A stretch of DNA of 64,000 nt from Apostichopus japonicus (GCF_037975245.1 NC_092566.1:15166001-15230000), one strand, 5' to 3'; positions 49,738-63,819 are shown, counted from the first letter of the stretch. Made by a program: numbers and translations. The notes: generated by a model not told the origin, from the letters alone.

Positions 49738-51062
49738 TACGACCTGGGAAGAATAAGACCAATACTGCGGGTGTACACTCCCCCCTCCCCACCCCTCCCC
49801 TCCTTTTCGACCTCACACAAAGTATTTCATAAACACAATCATAATTTGTGGTCTTAATTTACCTCAAAATGCACCATTTGAAGTCTAAACTTTTATTTTT
49901 CTACCCTTCTTTAAAGGTTCCATGCCCCAACGTGAATCAGTCGGAGGGGGCGGTGGGGGGGGGGGCGGAGATGATAATATGGACACCACCTTTGAAGTAC
50001 TGTGCACGTCACTTCGATGCACCCCACCCCCTCCACACCGCCACCTAGCCCTCTCTCCCTCTCTGTATTTACACACGGAACAGCCAATGCGTGTAAAGGA
50101 ATGTTAAAATAAAATCCATTCAACAATAAAAACATATATATGCATAAGGTTGCATTGTTACAAACTAAGACTTCATTGTCGTGTCCGTTTCACTAGTTCG
50201 ACTATCTGCTAGACTGGAATTCGTCTTTTTTTGCCTCGCCTGGGACAGTGACTTGCAAAGGATTTCAAAGGTTATGGTTGCGGGGAGGGTGGGTGATTAC
50301 AGATTTCCCCGACTGAGTTAGGTAGGGGGATTGACCTTAATGAACGAGGATTTATAGGATACTAAATCCAACTAAATCACGTGACATCGTGTGTTTTTCG
50401 CTAAGAAATGAAGCCAGTCATTTTGACGCAAACAAGCCTTTTCTCTGTCGATGTTAAAGTTGATCAGTATTGACCTCAAATATGCTAGTAAGTCATATAA
50501 TCAAGGCCACTCATGCTATAACTTCAAAAGGCATTTCGCTGTCAATCTTTAACGTTTTCTGATTTGTTGCCTCATTGAGACCATTTGTTGTCTCATTTAA
50601 CACTCATATTACGTCTGGAAAAAAACTTGGAGATTAAAACCAACATTGGTATTACAAATGTATCAACTTTTTAAATTTTGTTTATTTTTAGTAGTTAAGG
50701 GCTAAATACTGACAAGGTTTAGTGGATTAGTTTATTGAAGTTTCCTCTGTCAATTATAACAGCAATGGGTGGTGTGGATGTGGGTGGGGGGGGGGTGCAT
50801 CGAAGTGGCGTTCACAGTACTTCGAAGGTGGTGGCAAAATTATAATATAACCCCGCCCGCGTCACCTTACGACTGATTTACGTTGGGGAATGGAACCGTT
50901 AGGAAGGGTAACAAAATAAAAGTTTAGACTTCAAGTGGTGCATTTTGAGCTATATTAAGACCACAAATTATGATTGTGCTTATAAAATACTTTGTGTGAG
51001 GTCGAAAGGGAGGGGAGGGGGGTGTACAGCCGTAGTATTGGTCTTATTCTTCCCATGTCGTA
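49738..51062. mobile_element. 1.3-kb foldback, unit 1
   Basis: Arms of about 300 bp (49738-50045 and 50760-51062) are inverted copies of each other, starting TACGACCTGGGAAGAATAAG and ending in the complement. About 715 bp of AT-rich sequence separates them. Arm differences are mostly in G/C runs. It could be a foldback transposon; no target duplication was identified. Confidence 0.8.
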
Positions 51063-51465
51063 TAGCCATCTGATCCCCCCCTCCCCCCGTTGCGCAAGCC
51101 CCTGGGGCGGAGTTGCCGTCAAGAACAAAGAACAGTGAGTAATTCTAAGACTCAGAAAATATGCATTTAAGACTGCATATTTTAGGGAAGCAAAACAAAA
51201 CAATAAGAAACAACAATTCTTCGAAATAGGACACATAAAGTATTTCATGTTGAATTTGATATATTCATTGGAAAAAACAAGAGATTGTATCTCTATTTTA
51301 TAATGTATCATATTAAATCAATCCAGCACTATACTAACTATTAAGACACAAGGAAAAAATAAACTAACTACAGTGAGTACAGCGCACGTTTTGTATTGTC
51401 TGTAGCTCAGTGGTACGACCCGCAGTCTCGAAATCAATTACATTTCTCCTTTACCTTGTGATGAT

Positions 51466-51755
51466 TTATTTACCAAGGGCGTAACCTAAGGCAGCCTTGG
51501 CTGCATGGTGCGCCAGTGAGTGCCACCAGCTTTTCTCTTCTGGGGTTAGTTCGTCAAATCCCTCTGGATTCAACGCAGCCATTTTCTCCTCTAAGTCATC
51601 AAGCAAAGCATCTTTGTCCTCCCCATCGTCTCCAGCGAAGTCCCTCTTTCCTGGCTCATTTGCTGCTGGTTTACCATGGAAACGATGAAACAGATGCTTC
51701 AAAAATCCTCGGCGAACGAGAGCATCGTCGAAAGTTTCGTCCTCCATCGGGGTAG
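51466..51755 (-). CDS. His-rich peptide precursor A, exon 2 (signal exon not found)
   Basis: One exon of 96 codons opening in phase 1 after ATTATTACAG. It encodes MEDETFDDALVRR, the cationic segment GFLKHLFHRFHGKP ending in GKR, an acidic spacer (GDDGEDKDALLDDLEEKM), then PEGFDELTPEEK and the C-terminal helix WWHSLAHHAAKAALGYALGK before TAA. The middle His/Lys peptide present in B and D is absent through an in-frame 114-bp deletion. No signal-peptide exon lies between here and unit 2, so the copy is either dead or spliced from a distant exon such as that at 59195. The opposite strand is open here only by composition. Confidence 0.75.
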
Positions 51756-52266
51756 CTGTAATAATAAATATCGTATAATGTGTGGTTAGATCGAATTATT
51801 TTTAATTCAGCGCGCCAATGAGAAAATAGTTTGCTGGAAAATGTAAAGCACATATATGTTTATGTCGGTATCTGGAGTATTAATGTGGCGGCTTGTAAAT
51901 AAACCCCTCCCCCCCAAAAAAAAATAGTATACAAGGCTCAATAACGTCATGTGCGGGTTGTGAATGTCTGTGTGGTGTGAAGGGGGGAAGGGGAGTGGGA
52001 GGGGGAGGGGGTTGGTGTAATCGACGGGAACCCAGGAGACTTGGTGATGATGAGGGATAAAAGGGGACAGCAAGGCTAGGTGGAATAGGGTGGGGGACAA
52101 TGGAAGATCGAGAGAAACAGTGAAGGCAAAGGGGCGAGGTTGGATGAAAGTGGGAGGGGTGGGACATCGACAAAGAGGGGAGAAGCAAAGGAAAGAGAGA
52201 CGAGAGGTGAAAAGAGGGAGAGGTGAAGAGAGAGAGTACACTTTAGCGTTTAATAAAAACCATTAT

Positions 52267-52823
52267 CAGGGATGTGCCCAGGACTTCCTGAGTGCCGGGT
52301 ATACTGATCGCCGTCCTGGGGAAGGGGTCTAAGTGGGAGGGTGTGTCCCCCTCCCCTTTGAGAAATTTTTCGATTTATGAAGGTGCTCAGATGCCAAAAG
52401 CTGGCACTTGTGTAGCTTGTCAAGCACATACACAAGTACTATAGTTTGCTAACAATTTACATTTTTAAAAACTTTTTTAGTGAAATATATTACGTACCTG
52501 GTAAAAGTTATGATATAGTTTGTTTCAAAGAGATTTTTACAAGGGACCGATTGAGAGCCGTAAGTCATGTTTCTTGCATGGGTAACTGATGCAGTATTAG
52601 TCAGTATGACTTTGGCATATAGGCTAGGCCCAATTTATGTTGAATATATTGTTAGGAATGTCGGGATTTTAGATGAAAATAGTGCTGGGCGGTATATAAA
52701 CGATTGTTTTAAGACAGTTCTGGGCGGTAATATTTAGTGCTGGGCGGGGCCGCCCAGTGCCGCCCAGTGCCGCCCAGTGCCGCCAAGTGCCGCCCAGTGC
52801 CACCCAGCGTAGGCACATCCCTA
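52267..52823. mobile_element. TIR element in unit 1
   Basis: Ends CAGGGATGTGCC and GGCACATCCCTA are inverted repeats; the flanks ACCATTAT and CACGTTAT are compatible with a decayed 8-bp duplication. The interior has CTGGGCGG words in both orientations and five or more tandem GCCGCCCAGT repeats. It recurs at the same place in units 2 and 3, so it was inserted before the duplications. Confidence 0.75.
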
Positions 52824-53061
52824 CACGTTATGTTTACTAGTTGGCTATGCACTATACTAGGAGTGTTCTCTTCCTCTAGAAAGGAGAAACTGGCACAATC
52901 AAGGATGCCCATTCCAACTAACATACATATACATTCGTCCACACACACACGCACTAACATATATGGTAATACTTGCTTAGGAGAAACAGTTTATAACATG
53001 AACCCATAAAGAACTGCCATGTTTAGTTTGTCTCGATGATAGTAACTTCGAAATCTCGAAA

Positions 53062-53420
53062 ATGTTTGAAACAGTCTTCAAAGAGCAAATGGTGAAGAAG
53101 AGAACATCCAATGACCTCTTTTTATGGAAAAGGGGCGAGACTTTGAAAGCCATTGAATTGCGAAATGTCAGTCAAAGGAGCAGGTACGATAAATTAGAAC
53201 CAAATATAGTCGGTACTAGCTTGAAGGATAAAAGAAATTTTAATTCATTTATTTGTTTTATCGCCAATTGTGTACAAAGGGAAAGGAAGTCTCAAAGGGA
53301 AATTTGAAAGAATCTAAAGGGGCAAAACTTTGAATGCCATCTATTTGGAAATGTCTGTCAAAGGAGCGGGTACGATAAATCAGAACAATAGTTGGTATAA
53401 ACTTGAAGGATGGAAATAAA
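53062..53420. repeat. ~190-bp local duplication
   Basis: GTCAAAGGAGCAGGTACGAT and its surroundings at about 53168 recur near 53356. This stretch is specific to the end of unit 1, where a signal exon would be expected. Confidence 0.6.
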
Positions 53421-53810
53421 TTTGAAAGAATCTAGGGGAGTACATAAATATTGGTGAAAGGAGGCTTGTACGACATGCCAAGTTCATGACCGTACCAGTC
53501 TGTGATATTCTTTAGCGTAGTAACAGGGGAGCAGAGGGGCAGCCGCCCCACCCCCACATGTTGTAAAATGGCTGAGGGGTGGGCCACTGTCACTATATCA
53601 TATTAGCAAAGGAAGTGGCAGGCAATTAAATTATTAATTTTTAGAAATGTTGATGAAATATTGCAATTCATATAGTTTTGGACAAATCATACCAAACTTT
53701 TCAATTTCCCATCTGGGCCACCCGCTAGGATCTACAAAACTAAATTTAATTCACTGAAGCAGTAAAAAGTATATGAGAAAAGTAGCCTGGTGAAAACCCA
53801 GACCCAACTC

Positions 53811-53812
<2 letters not shown>

Positions 53813-53883
<71 letters not shown>

Positions 53884-53890
53884 CATACAT
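53813..53890. repeat. (TA)n microsatellite
   Basis: TA tract at the junction of units 1 and 2. Confidence 0.95.
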
Positions 53891-54057
53891 ATATGTGGCC
53901 TAGAATACAACCAGTGTATATATGCCCATACAAAAATCGAGGCCACCCTGAACATATAATCCACTTCTCGACCGATTTAATCTCGTGTATATGACATAAA
54001 ACAAATTTAGTTCCATCGTTGTTATACCACATCTCACACTTAAATTAATTTTAATAA

Positions 54058-54226
<169 letters not shown>

Positions 54227-55339
54227 GAAATCTCCTCGGCTATCTATTGAATATTTACAGTTATCAATATGTGAAAGGCCATCGTACTTCCTTCTAGAAT
54301 TTAGATTTATAAAATTATAAATGAATCATGATCCTTCACGACGGATTTATTATTTGGTGAAGCATTAACCAGGAAGGAAATAATTACATCCTGTGTATAC
54401 CTCTAACTTTGTCAAATGTCAAGTGAAGCTTAGGTATATTTCCGAATATACTGAAGTACTATAAATTAGTTAGCCAAGGGGAAAGGACATGTTTTTACCT
54501 CTACTTACGGATAACCTTACACTTTGTGATAATTTATTGTACAGCAAATTGACCGTGACCATAATTTATCTTACATAACATGATAATATATCTTTAATTC
54601 AATATGCTAAATGTTAATCAAGAATAAATTAATAGCCAGCATATAGTTGCATTTTGAAGCGAACCAATTTCCTTCATTTACCAAATTAATCACCTTTTCT
54701 GTGATGTAAAAGTGCAAAGATTGTAGTTTACAAGCAAGATCTTGTATCAGCTGCATTTGGGAAGTATTTGGTGTAAAAACTTCATTATACACTTTAAATA
54801 TTTAAGGATTTGAACCTAGAACAACTTTAAGTCTTGTAACGATAATCATGAAAAAAAACGACATTTACTTCTAAATGTCGCTTTTTAGCCATTCTTACGC
54901 AAACTAAATATTGTGACTTGCTACATTTACTTATAGACTCAATATAATGATTGAAGGTTCAAACAATAACATGTACCGTTTGAAATTGTTCATTTCTATT
55001 GAATTCGTCCCCAAAAGGGAGCAATAAATGTTGGGCTGTTTCTTGTGACATATCGTGCAAGACTTCGCCACCAAAGATGTTCCAAAACTCCATATTTCTG
55101 CTCTAACCGATGTCAACATTTCTAATTGCTCGGTAACAATTTTTTATCATCCTGTTTGTACAGTCTTTGATTTTCTGATTACAATTTTGGTGGAGTCATG
55201 ATTGACCTTATTCTTAAATGGCTATGCTAAAAGTCACACTGATACGTCATAAGGGTACTACCCATTGGTTATTCATTTGCCTCTGTTACCGTCGGTGTAA
55301 GGGTAGGTTAAGTGGTTTTGAACATTGGAATAAATTACA

Positions 55340-56659
55340 TACGACCTGGGAAGAATAAGACCAATACTGTGGGTGTACACTCCCCCCCCCCTACCCCCCT
55401 TCCTTTTCGACCTCACACAAAGTATTTCATAAACACAATCATAATTTGTGGTCTTAATATACCTCAAAATGCACCATTTGAAGTCTAAACTTTCATTTTT
55501 CTACCCTTCCTTAAAGGTTCCATGCCCCAACGTGAATCAGTCGGAGGGGGCGGTGGGGGGGGGGGGCGGAGATGATAATATGGACACCACATTTGAAGTA
55601 CTGTGCACATCACTTCGATGCACCCCCCCCCTCCACACCGCCACATTGCCCTCTCTCCCTCTCTGTATTTACACACGGAACAGCCAATGCGTGGAAAGGA
55701 ATGTTAAAATAAAATCCATTCAACAATAAAAACATATATAAGCATAAGGTTGCATTGTTACAAACTAAGACTTCATTGTCGTGTCCGTTTCACTAGTTCG
55801 ACTATCTGCTAGACTGGAATTCGTCTTTTTTTGCGTCGCCTGGGACAGTGACGTGCACAGGATTTCAAAGGTTAGGGTTGCGGGGAGGGTGGGTGATTAC
55901 AGATTTCCACGACTGAGTTAAGTAGGGGGATTGACCTAAATGAACGAGGATTTATAGGATACTAAATCCAACTAAATCACGTTACATCGTGTTTTTTCGC
56001 TAAGAAATGAAGCCAGTCATTTTGACGCAAACAAACCTTTTCTCTGTCGATGTTAAAGTTGATCAGTATTGACCTCAAATATGCTAGTAAGTCATATAAT
56101 CAAGGCCACTCATGCTTTAACTTCAAAAGGCATTTCGCTGCCAATCTTTAACGTTTTTTTTTTATTTCTTGCCTCATTGAGACCATTTATTGTCTCATAT
56201 AACACTCATATAACGTCTGGAAAAAAAAACTTGGAGATTAAAAACCGATATTTGTATTACAAATGTATGAACTTTAAGATTTTTTCTTATTTTTAGTAGT
56301 TAAGGGCCAAATACTGATAAGGTTTAGTGAATTAGTTTATTGAAGTTTCCTCTGTCAATTATAACAGCAATGGGCGGTGTGGATGGGGGGGGGGGGTGCA
56401 TCGAAGTGGCGTTCACAGTACTTCGAAGGTGGTGGCCAAATTATAATATCACCCCGCCCCCCGCCCCCTTACGACTGATTTACGTTGGGGCATGGAACCT
56501 TTAGGGAAGGGTAACAAAATAAAAGTTTAGACTTCATATGGTGCATATGTATATTAAGACCACAAATTATGATTGTGCTTATAAAATATTTTGTGTGAGG
56601 TCGAAAGGGAGGGGAGGGGTGTACACCCGTAGTATTGGTCTTATTCTTCCCAGGTCGTA
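55340..56659. mobile_element. 1.3-kb foldback, unit 2
   Basis: Arms at about 55340-55645 and 56365-56659, collinear with the structure in unit 1. Confidence 0.8.
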
Positions 56660-57061
56660 CGGCCCTCTGATCCCCCCCCCCTGTTGCACAAGCCCCTGGG
56701 GCGGCGATGCCGTTAAGAACAAAAGAACAGTGAGTAATTCTAAGACTCAGAAAATATGCCTTTAAGACTGCATATTTTATGGAAGCAAAACAAAACAATA
56801 AGAAACAACAATTCTTCGAAATAGGACACATAAAGTATTTCATGTTGAATTTGATATATTCATTGGACAAAAACAAGAGATCGTACCTCTATTTTATAAT
56901 GTATCATATCAAATCAATCCAGCACTATACTAACTATTAAGACACAAGGAAAAAATAAACTAACTACAGTGAGTACAGCGCACGTTTTGTATTGTCTGTA
57001 GCTCAGTGGTACGACCCGCAGTCTCGAAATCAATTACATTTCTCCTTTTCCTTGTGATGAT

Positions 57062-59235
57062 TTATTTACCAATGTAATGATCTATGGCAGCGTGGGCTGC
57101 ATGGTGCGCCACGGAGTGCCACCAGCCTTTCTCTTCTGGGGTTAGTTCGTCAAATCCCTCTGGTTCGGCATCCCCTTCCTCCGCCAAATCTCTCTCTTTT
57201 AAGTGACTTGTAAGGTGTTGAGCAACATGTTTACCAACATGTGAGGCAAAGCCCTTCCAGTCAAACCTCTCCTCTGGATTCAACGCAGCCATTTTCTCTT
57301 CTAAGTCATCAAGCAAAGCATATTCGTCCTCCCCATCGTCTCCAGCGAAGTCCCTCTTTCCTGGCTCATTTGCTGCTGGTTTACCATGGAAACGATGAAA
57401 CAGATGCTTCAAAAATCCTCGGCGAACGAGAGCATCGTCGAAAGTTTCGTCCTCCATCGGGGCAGCTGTAATAATAAATATCGTATAATCGTATAATTAG
57501 ATCGAATTATTTTTAATTCAGCGCGCCAATGAGAAAATAGTTTGCTGGAAAATGTAAAGCACATATATGTTTATGTCGGTATCTGGAGTATTAATGTGGC
57601 GGCTTGTAAATAAACCCCTCCCCCCCAAATAGTACAAGGCTCAATAACGTCATGTGCGGGTTGTGAATGTCTGTGTGGTGTGTGGGGGGAAGGGGAGGGG
57701 AGGGGGAGGGGGTTGGTGTAATCGACGAGGGGGCTCCAGGAGGTGATGATGAGGGATAAAAGGGGACCTTCAAGGCTAGGTGGAATAGGGTGGGGACAAT
57801 GGAAGATCGAGAGAAACAGTGAAGGCAAAGGGGCGAGGTTGGATGAAAGTGGGAGGGGTGGGACATCGACAAAGAGGGGAGAAGCAAAGGAAACAGAGAC
57901 GAGAGGTGGAAAGAGGGAGAGGTGGAGAGAGAGTACACTTTAGCGTTTAATAAAAACCATTATCAGGGATGTGCCCAGGACTTCCTGAGTGCCGGGTATA
58001 CTGATCGCCGTCCCGGGGGAGGGGTCTAAGGGGGTCCCCCTCCCCTTTGAGAAATTTTTCGATTTTTGAAGGTGCTCAGATGCCAAATGCTGGCACCAGT
58101 GTAGCTTGTTAAGCACATACACAAGTACTATATAGTTTTGCTAACAATTTACATTTTTTAATTTTTTTTTAGTGAAATATATTACGTACCTGGTAAAAGT
58201 TATGATATAGTTTGTTTCAAAGAGATTTTACAAGGGACCGATTGAGAGCCGTTAGTAATGTTTCTCGCATGGGTAACTGATGCATTATTAGTCTGTATGA
58301 CTTTGGCATATAGGCTAGGCTCAATTTATGTTGAATATTTTGTTAGGAATGTCGTGATTTTAGATGAAAATAGTGCTGGGCGGGATAAACGATTTCTTTA
58401 AAAACAGTGCTGGGCGGTGATTTTTAGTGCTGGGCGGGGCCGCCCAGTGCCGCCCAGCGTAGGCACATCCCTATACATTATGTTTGCTAGTTGGCTATGC
58501 ACTATACTAGGAGTGTTCTCTTCCTCTAGAAAGGAGAAACCGGCACAATCAAGGATGCCCATTCCAACTAACATACATATACATACGTCCACACACACAC
58601 GCACTAACATATATGGTAATACTTGCTAAGGAGAAACAGTTTATAACATGAATCCATATACACGGAAATGTGCCAAAACCGTATTTTCCTATACCACAAT
58701 ACCCAAATATTGCGGTATATGATAATTACGAGTTTACGATACTCAATCACCAGTTAGTTAAGCAATGGTTGGGTAAATGTTTACCTCATCTCGAAATGGG
58801 TGAAGTTGTAAGAGAAATATCAAACGGGTATGCCAGATAGTACAGGCATAGTGGAAACTTGTTAAAACAGTTATCTTCTTTACTGACTTTAATACATTTT
58901 TCCATATTTTCCAATACTGAAATCAATAAGATTGCAGCTCATTATATCGAGAAAGGGACGTTTCAAGTTATGCAGTATTATTTAAGAGGATATTTATCTT
59001 TAGAATTTTTTCCAATGTTCAAAACCACTTAACCTAACGTTAATACCCCTTAACAATAGAGTTTTTTCGGGGGACATGATGATTCTTTTCAAATGATGTA
59101 TGTGGACTTGGTATTCCTTTGTTAAAGTCTTCAATCAGAATATAAAACAGGTGCGTGGACACACACAGAGCCCACCACACATATAAAGACTTACCAACGA
59201 TTGCTACAGTGCAAAAGACGAGCACCAAGATCGCA
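57062..59235 (-). CDS. His-rich peptide precursor B (two exons, start uncertain)
   Basis: Exon 2 (57062-57465, 134 codons) opens in phase 1 after ATTATTACAG. Order: MEDETFDDALVRR; cationic GFLKHLFHRFHGKP with a GKR site; acidic spacer; the middle peptide FASHVGKHVAQHLTSHLK; acidic EEGDAEPEGFDELTPEEK; and the C-terminal WWHSVAHHAAHAAIDHYIGK before TAA. Gly-Lys at the end and Gly-Lys-Arg inside suggest amidation. A likely signal exon at 59195-59235 encodes VAILVLVFCTVAIVG and ends in phase 1 at GTAAGT, so the joint gives Ala, a suitable cleavage residue. No in-frame ATG precedes it: the exon meets the unit-3 boundary sequence there. This is the longest tandem copy and the only one keeping all three peptides. 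Antimicrobial role inferred. Confidence 0.75.
57964..58473. mobile_element. TIR element in unit 2
   Basis: Same ends as in unit 1, flanked by ACCATTAT and TACATTAT. Only two GCCGCCCAGT repeats remain. It lies in the intron of precursor B. Confidence 0.75.
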
Positions 59236-59424
59236 ACGTGGACTCGATGATTCGGGTTGTGGTGTGTGGCCTAGAATACAACCAGTGTATGCCCATAGAA
59301 AAATCTAGGCCCACCTGAACATATGTCCAATTCTCGACCGAATTCATCTCGTGTATATGACATAAAAACAATACAGTTCCATCATTGTTATACCACATCT
59401 CACACTTAAATTTATTATTAATAA

Positions 59425-59763
<339 letters not shown>

Positions 59764-60859
59764 TGAAATCTCCTCGGGTATCTATTGAATATTTTACAGT
59801 TATCAATATGTGAAAGGCCATCGTACTTCCTTCTAGATTTTAGATTTATAAAATTATAAATGAATGATGATCCTTCACGACGCTTTTATTATTTAGTGAA
59901 GCATCAACCAGGAAGGAAATAATAACATCCCGTGTATACATCTAACCTTTGTCAAATGTCAAGTGAAGCTTTGGTATATTTCCGAATATACTGAAGTACT
60001 ATAAATTAGTTAGCCAAGGGGAAAGGACATGTTTTTACCTCTACTTACGGATAGCCTTACACTTTGTGATAATTTATTGTACAGCGAATTGACCATATTT
60101 TATCTTACATAACATGATAATTCAATATGCTATATGCTAAATGTTAATCAAGAATAAATTAATAGCCAGCATATAGTTGCATTTTGAAGCGAACCAATTT
60201 CCTTCATTTACCAAATTAATCACCTTTTCTGTGATGTAAAAGTGCAAAGATTGTAGTTTACAAGCAAGATCTTGTATCAGCTGCATTTGGGAAGTATTTG
60301 GTATAAAAACTTCATCATACACTTTAAATATTTTAAGGATTTGAACCTAGAACAACTTTAAGTTTTGTAACGATAATCATGAAAAAAAAACGACATTTAC
60401 TTCTAAATGTCGCTTTTTAGCCATTCTTACGCAAACTAAATATTGTGACTTGCTCAATTTACTTATAGACTCAATATAATGATTGCAGGTTCAAGCAACA
60501 ACATGTACCGTTTGATTTGTTCATTTCTATTTATTTCGTCCTCCAAAGGGAGCAACAACTGTTGGGCTGTTTCTTGGGACATCTCGTGCAAGACTTCGCC
60601 ACTCCATATCTCTGCTGTAGCCGATGTCAAAATTTCTAATTGCTCGGTAACAATTTTTCATCATCCTGTTTGTACAGTCTTTGATTTTTCTGATTACAAT
60701 TTTGGTGGAGTCATGATTGACCTTATTCTTAAATGGCTATGCTAAAAGTCACACTGATACGTCATAAGGGTAGCCTACTACCCATTGGTTATTCATTTGC
60801 CTCTGTTACCGTCGGTGTAACGGTAGGTTAACTGGTTTTGAACATTAGAAAAAATTACA

Positions 60860-62170
60860 TACGACCTGGGAAGAATAAGACCAATACTGCGGGTGTACAC
60901 TCCCCCACCCCTCCCCTCCCTTTCGACCTCACACAAAGTATTTTATAAACACAATCATAATTTGTGGTCTTAATATACCTCAAAATGCACCATTTGAAGT
61001 CTAAACTTTTATTTTTCTACACTTCCTTAAAGGTTCCATGCCCCAACGTGCATCAGTCGGAGGGGCGGGAAGATGATAATTTGGACACCACCTTTGAAGT
61101 ACTGTGCACGTCACTTCGATACACCTCCACCCCTCCAAACCGCCCCATTGCCCTCCCTCCCTCTCTGTATTTACACACGGAACAGCCAATGCGTGGAAAG
61201 GAATGTTAAAATAAAATCCATTCAACAATAAAATCATATATAAGCATAAGGTTGCATTGTTACAAACTAAGACTTCATTGTCGTGTCCGTTTCACTAGTT
61301 CGACTATCTGCTAGACTGGAATTCGTCTTTTTTTGCGTCGCCTGGGACAGTGACGTGCACAGGATTTCAAAGGTTGGGGTTGCGGGGAGGGTGGGTGACT
61401 ACAGATTTCCCCGACTGAGTTAGGTAGGGGGATTGACCTTAATGAACGAGGATTTATAGGATACTAAATCCAACTAAATCACGTGACATCGTGTTTTTTT
61501 TTGCTAAGAAATGAAGCCAGTCATTTTTACGCAAACAAGCCTTTTCTCTGTCTATGTTAAAGTTGATCAGTATTGACCTCAAATATGCTAGTAAGTCATA
61601 TAATCAAGGCCACTCATGCTATAACTTCAAAAGGCATTTCGCTGCCAATCTTCAAATTTTTTTATTTCTTGCCTCATTGAGACCATTTATTGTCTCATTT
61701 AACACTCATATTACGTTTGGACAAACAACTTGGAGATTAAAACCGACATTTGTATTACAAATGTATAAACTTTAAGATTTTTTTCATTTTTAGTAGTTTA
61801 GGGCCAAATACTGATAAGGTTTAGTGAATTAGTTTATTGAAGTTTCCTCTGTCAATTATAACAGCAATGGGCGGTGTGGATGTGGAAAGGGGGGGGGTGC
61901 ATCGAAGTGGCGTTCACAGTACTTCAAAGATGGTGGCCAAATTATAATATCACCCCGCCACCGCCCCCTTACGACTGATTTACGTTGGGGCATGGAACCT
62001 TTAGGGAAGGGTAACAAAATAAAAGTTTAGACTTCAAATGGTGCATTTTGAGCTATATTAAGACCACAAATTATGATTGTGCTTATAAAATACTTTGTGT
62101 GAGGTCGTAAGAGAGGGGAGGGGGGGGGGGTGTACACCCATAGTATTGGTCTTATTCTTCCCAGGTCGTA
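60860..62170. mobile_element. 1.3-kb foldback, unit 3
   Basis: Arms at about 60860-61145 and 61868-62170, collinear with units 1 and 2. The G-run in the left arm is shortened. Confidence 0.8.
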
Positions 62171-62572
62171 CGGCCCTATGAACCCCCCCCCTCGTTGCAC
62201 AAGCCCCTGGGGCGGCGATGCCGTCAAGAACAAAAGAACAGTGAGTAATTCTAAGAATCAGAAAATATGCCTTTAAGACTGCATATTTTATGGAAGCAAA
62301 ACAAAACAATAAGAAACAACAATTCTTTGAAATAGGACACATAAAGTATTTCATGTTGAATTTGATATATTCATTGGACAAAAACAAGAGATTGTATCTC
62401 TATTTTATAATGTATCATATCAAATCAATCCAGCACTATACTAACTATTAAGACACAAGGAAAAAATAAACTAACTACAGTGAGTACAGCGCACGTTTTG
62501 TATTGTCTGTAGCTCAGTGGTACGACCCGCAGTCTCGAAATCAATTACATTTCTCCTTTTCCTTGTGATGAT

Positions 62573-62844
62573 TTATTTACCAAGGTAACTTAAGGCAGCG
62601 TTGGCTGCATGGTGCGCCAGTGAGTGCCACCAGCTTTTCTCTTCTGGGGTTAGTTCGTCAAATCCCTCTGGATTCAACGCAGCCATTTTCTCCTCTAAGT
62701 CATCAAGCAAAGCATCTTTGTCCTCCCCATCGTCTCCAGCGAAGTCCCTCTTTCCTGGTTTATGATGGAACCGATGAAACAGATTCTTCAAAAATCCTCG
62801 GCGAACGAGGGCATCGTCGAAAGTTTCGTCCTCCATCGGGGCAG
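62573..62844 (-). CDS. His-rich peptide precursor C, exon 2 (signal exon outside window)
   Basis: 90 codons, opening in phase 1 after ATTATTACAG. Encodes MEDETFDDALVRR, then GFLKNLFHRFHHKPGKR, an acidic spacer, PEGFDELTPEEK and WWHSLAHHAANAALSYLGK before TAA. It has the same 114-bp in-frame loss of the middle peptide as copy A, plus a five-residue shortening before GKR. Its signal exon would be expected beyond 64000. The conserved ends of both peptides and the intact frame argue that it still codes. Confidence 0.77.
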
Positions 62845-63349
62845 CTGTAATAATAAATATCGTATAATGTGTGGTTAGATCGAATTATTTTTAATTCAGC
62901 GCGTCAATGAGAAAATAGTTTGCTGGAAAATGTAAAGCACATATATGTTTATGTCGGTATCTGGAGTATTAATGTGGCGGCTTGTAAATACCCCCCCTCC
63001 AAAAAAAAAATAGTACAAGGCTCAATAACGTCATGTGCGGGTTGTACAAGTCTGTGTGGTGTGAAGGGGGAAGGGGAGTGGGAGGGGGAGGGGGTTGGTG
63101 TAATCGACGGGGATCCAGGAAACTTGGTAATGATGAGGGATAAAAGGGGACAGCAAGGCTAGGTGGAATAGGGTGGGGGACAATGGAAGATCGAGAGAAA
63201 CAGTGAAGGCAAAGGGGCGAGGTTGGATGAAAGTGGGAGGGGTGGGACATCGACAAAGAGGGGAGAAGCAAAGAAAAGAGAGACGAGAGGTGAAAAGAGG
63301 GAGAGGTGAAGAGAGAGAGTACACTTTAGCGTTTAATAAAAACCATTAT

Positions 63350-63819
63350 CAGGGATGTGCCCAGGACTTCCTGAGTGCCGGGTATACTGATCGCCGTCCT
63401 GGGGATTTTTGATTTTTGAAGGTGCTTAGATGCCAAATGCGGCACTTGTGTAGCTTCTTTAGCACATACACAAGTACTATAGTTTTGCTAACAATTTACA
63501 TTTTTTAATTTTTTTTGAGTGAAATATATTACGTACCTGGTAAAAGTTATGATATAGTTTGTTTCAAAGAGATTTTACAAGGGACCGATTGAGATCCGTA
63601 AGTAATGTTTCTCGTATAGGTAACTGATGCGTTATTAGTCTGTATGACTTTGGCATATAGGTTAGGCCCAATTTATGTTGAATATATTGTTAGGAATGTC
63701 GGGATTTTAGATGAAAATAGTGCTGGGCGGGATCAACGATTTTTTTAAGACAGTGCTGGGCGGTAATTTTTAGTGCTGGGCGGGGCCGCCCAGTGCCGCC
63801 CAGCGTAGGCACACCCCTA
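63350..63819. mobile_element. TIR element in unit 3
   Basis: Starts CAGGGATGTGCC, with a damaged 3' end near CACACCCCTAC. Two GCCGCCCAGT repeats. An internal stretch present in units 1 and 2 is deleted after GTCCTGGGG. Confidence 0.72.

Noticed and set aside
51398-51450. tRNA-like string TGTAGCTCAGTGGT downstream of each peptide exon
   Set aside because: Only an A-box-like stretch is present; there is no acceptor stem or good B-box, so not a tRNA gene.
51497-51755. Plus-strand frames opposite the peptide exons (also 57241, 62620)
   Set aside because: They are shadows of the minus-strand exons; the minus strand has the splice sites, motifs and conserved stops.
51807-52332. Long frames in the purine/pyrimidine-biased block after each peptide exon
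   Set aside because: Ser/Pro/Leu-rich translations of a GA-rich strand, shifted by indels between units; no sign of selection for protein.
53015-53045. Short minus-strand ATG (MAVLYGFML) as the missing signal exon of precursor A
   Set aside because: It stops after nine residues and has no usable phase-1 donor.
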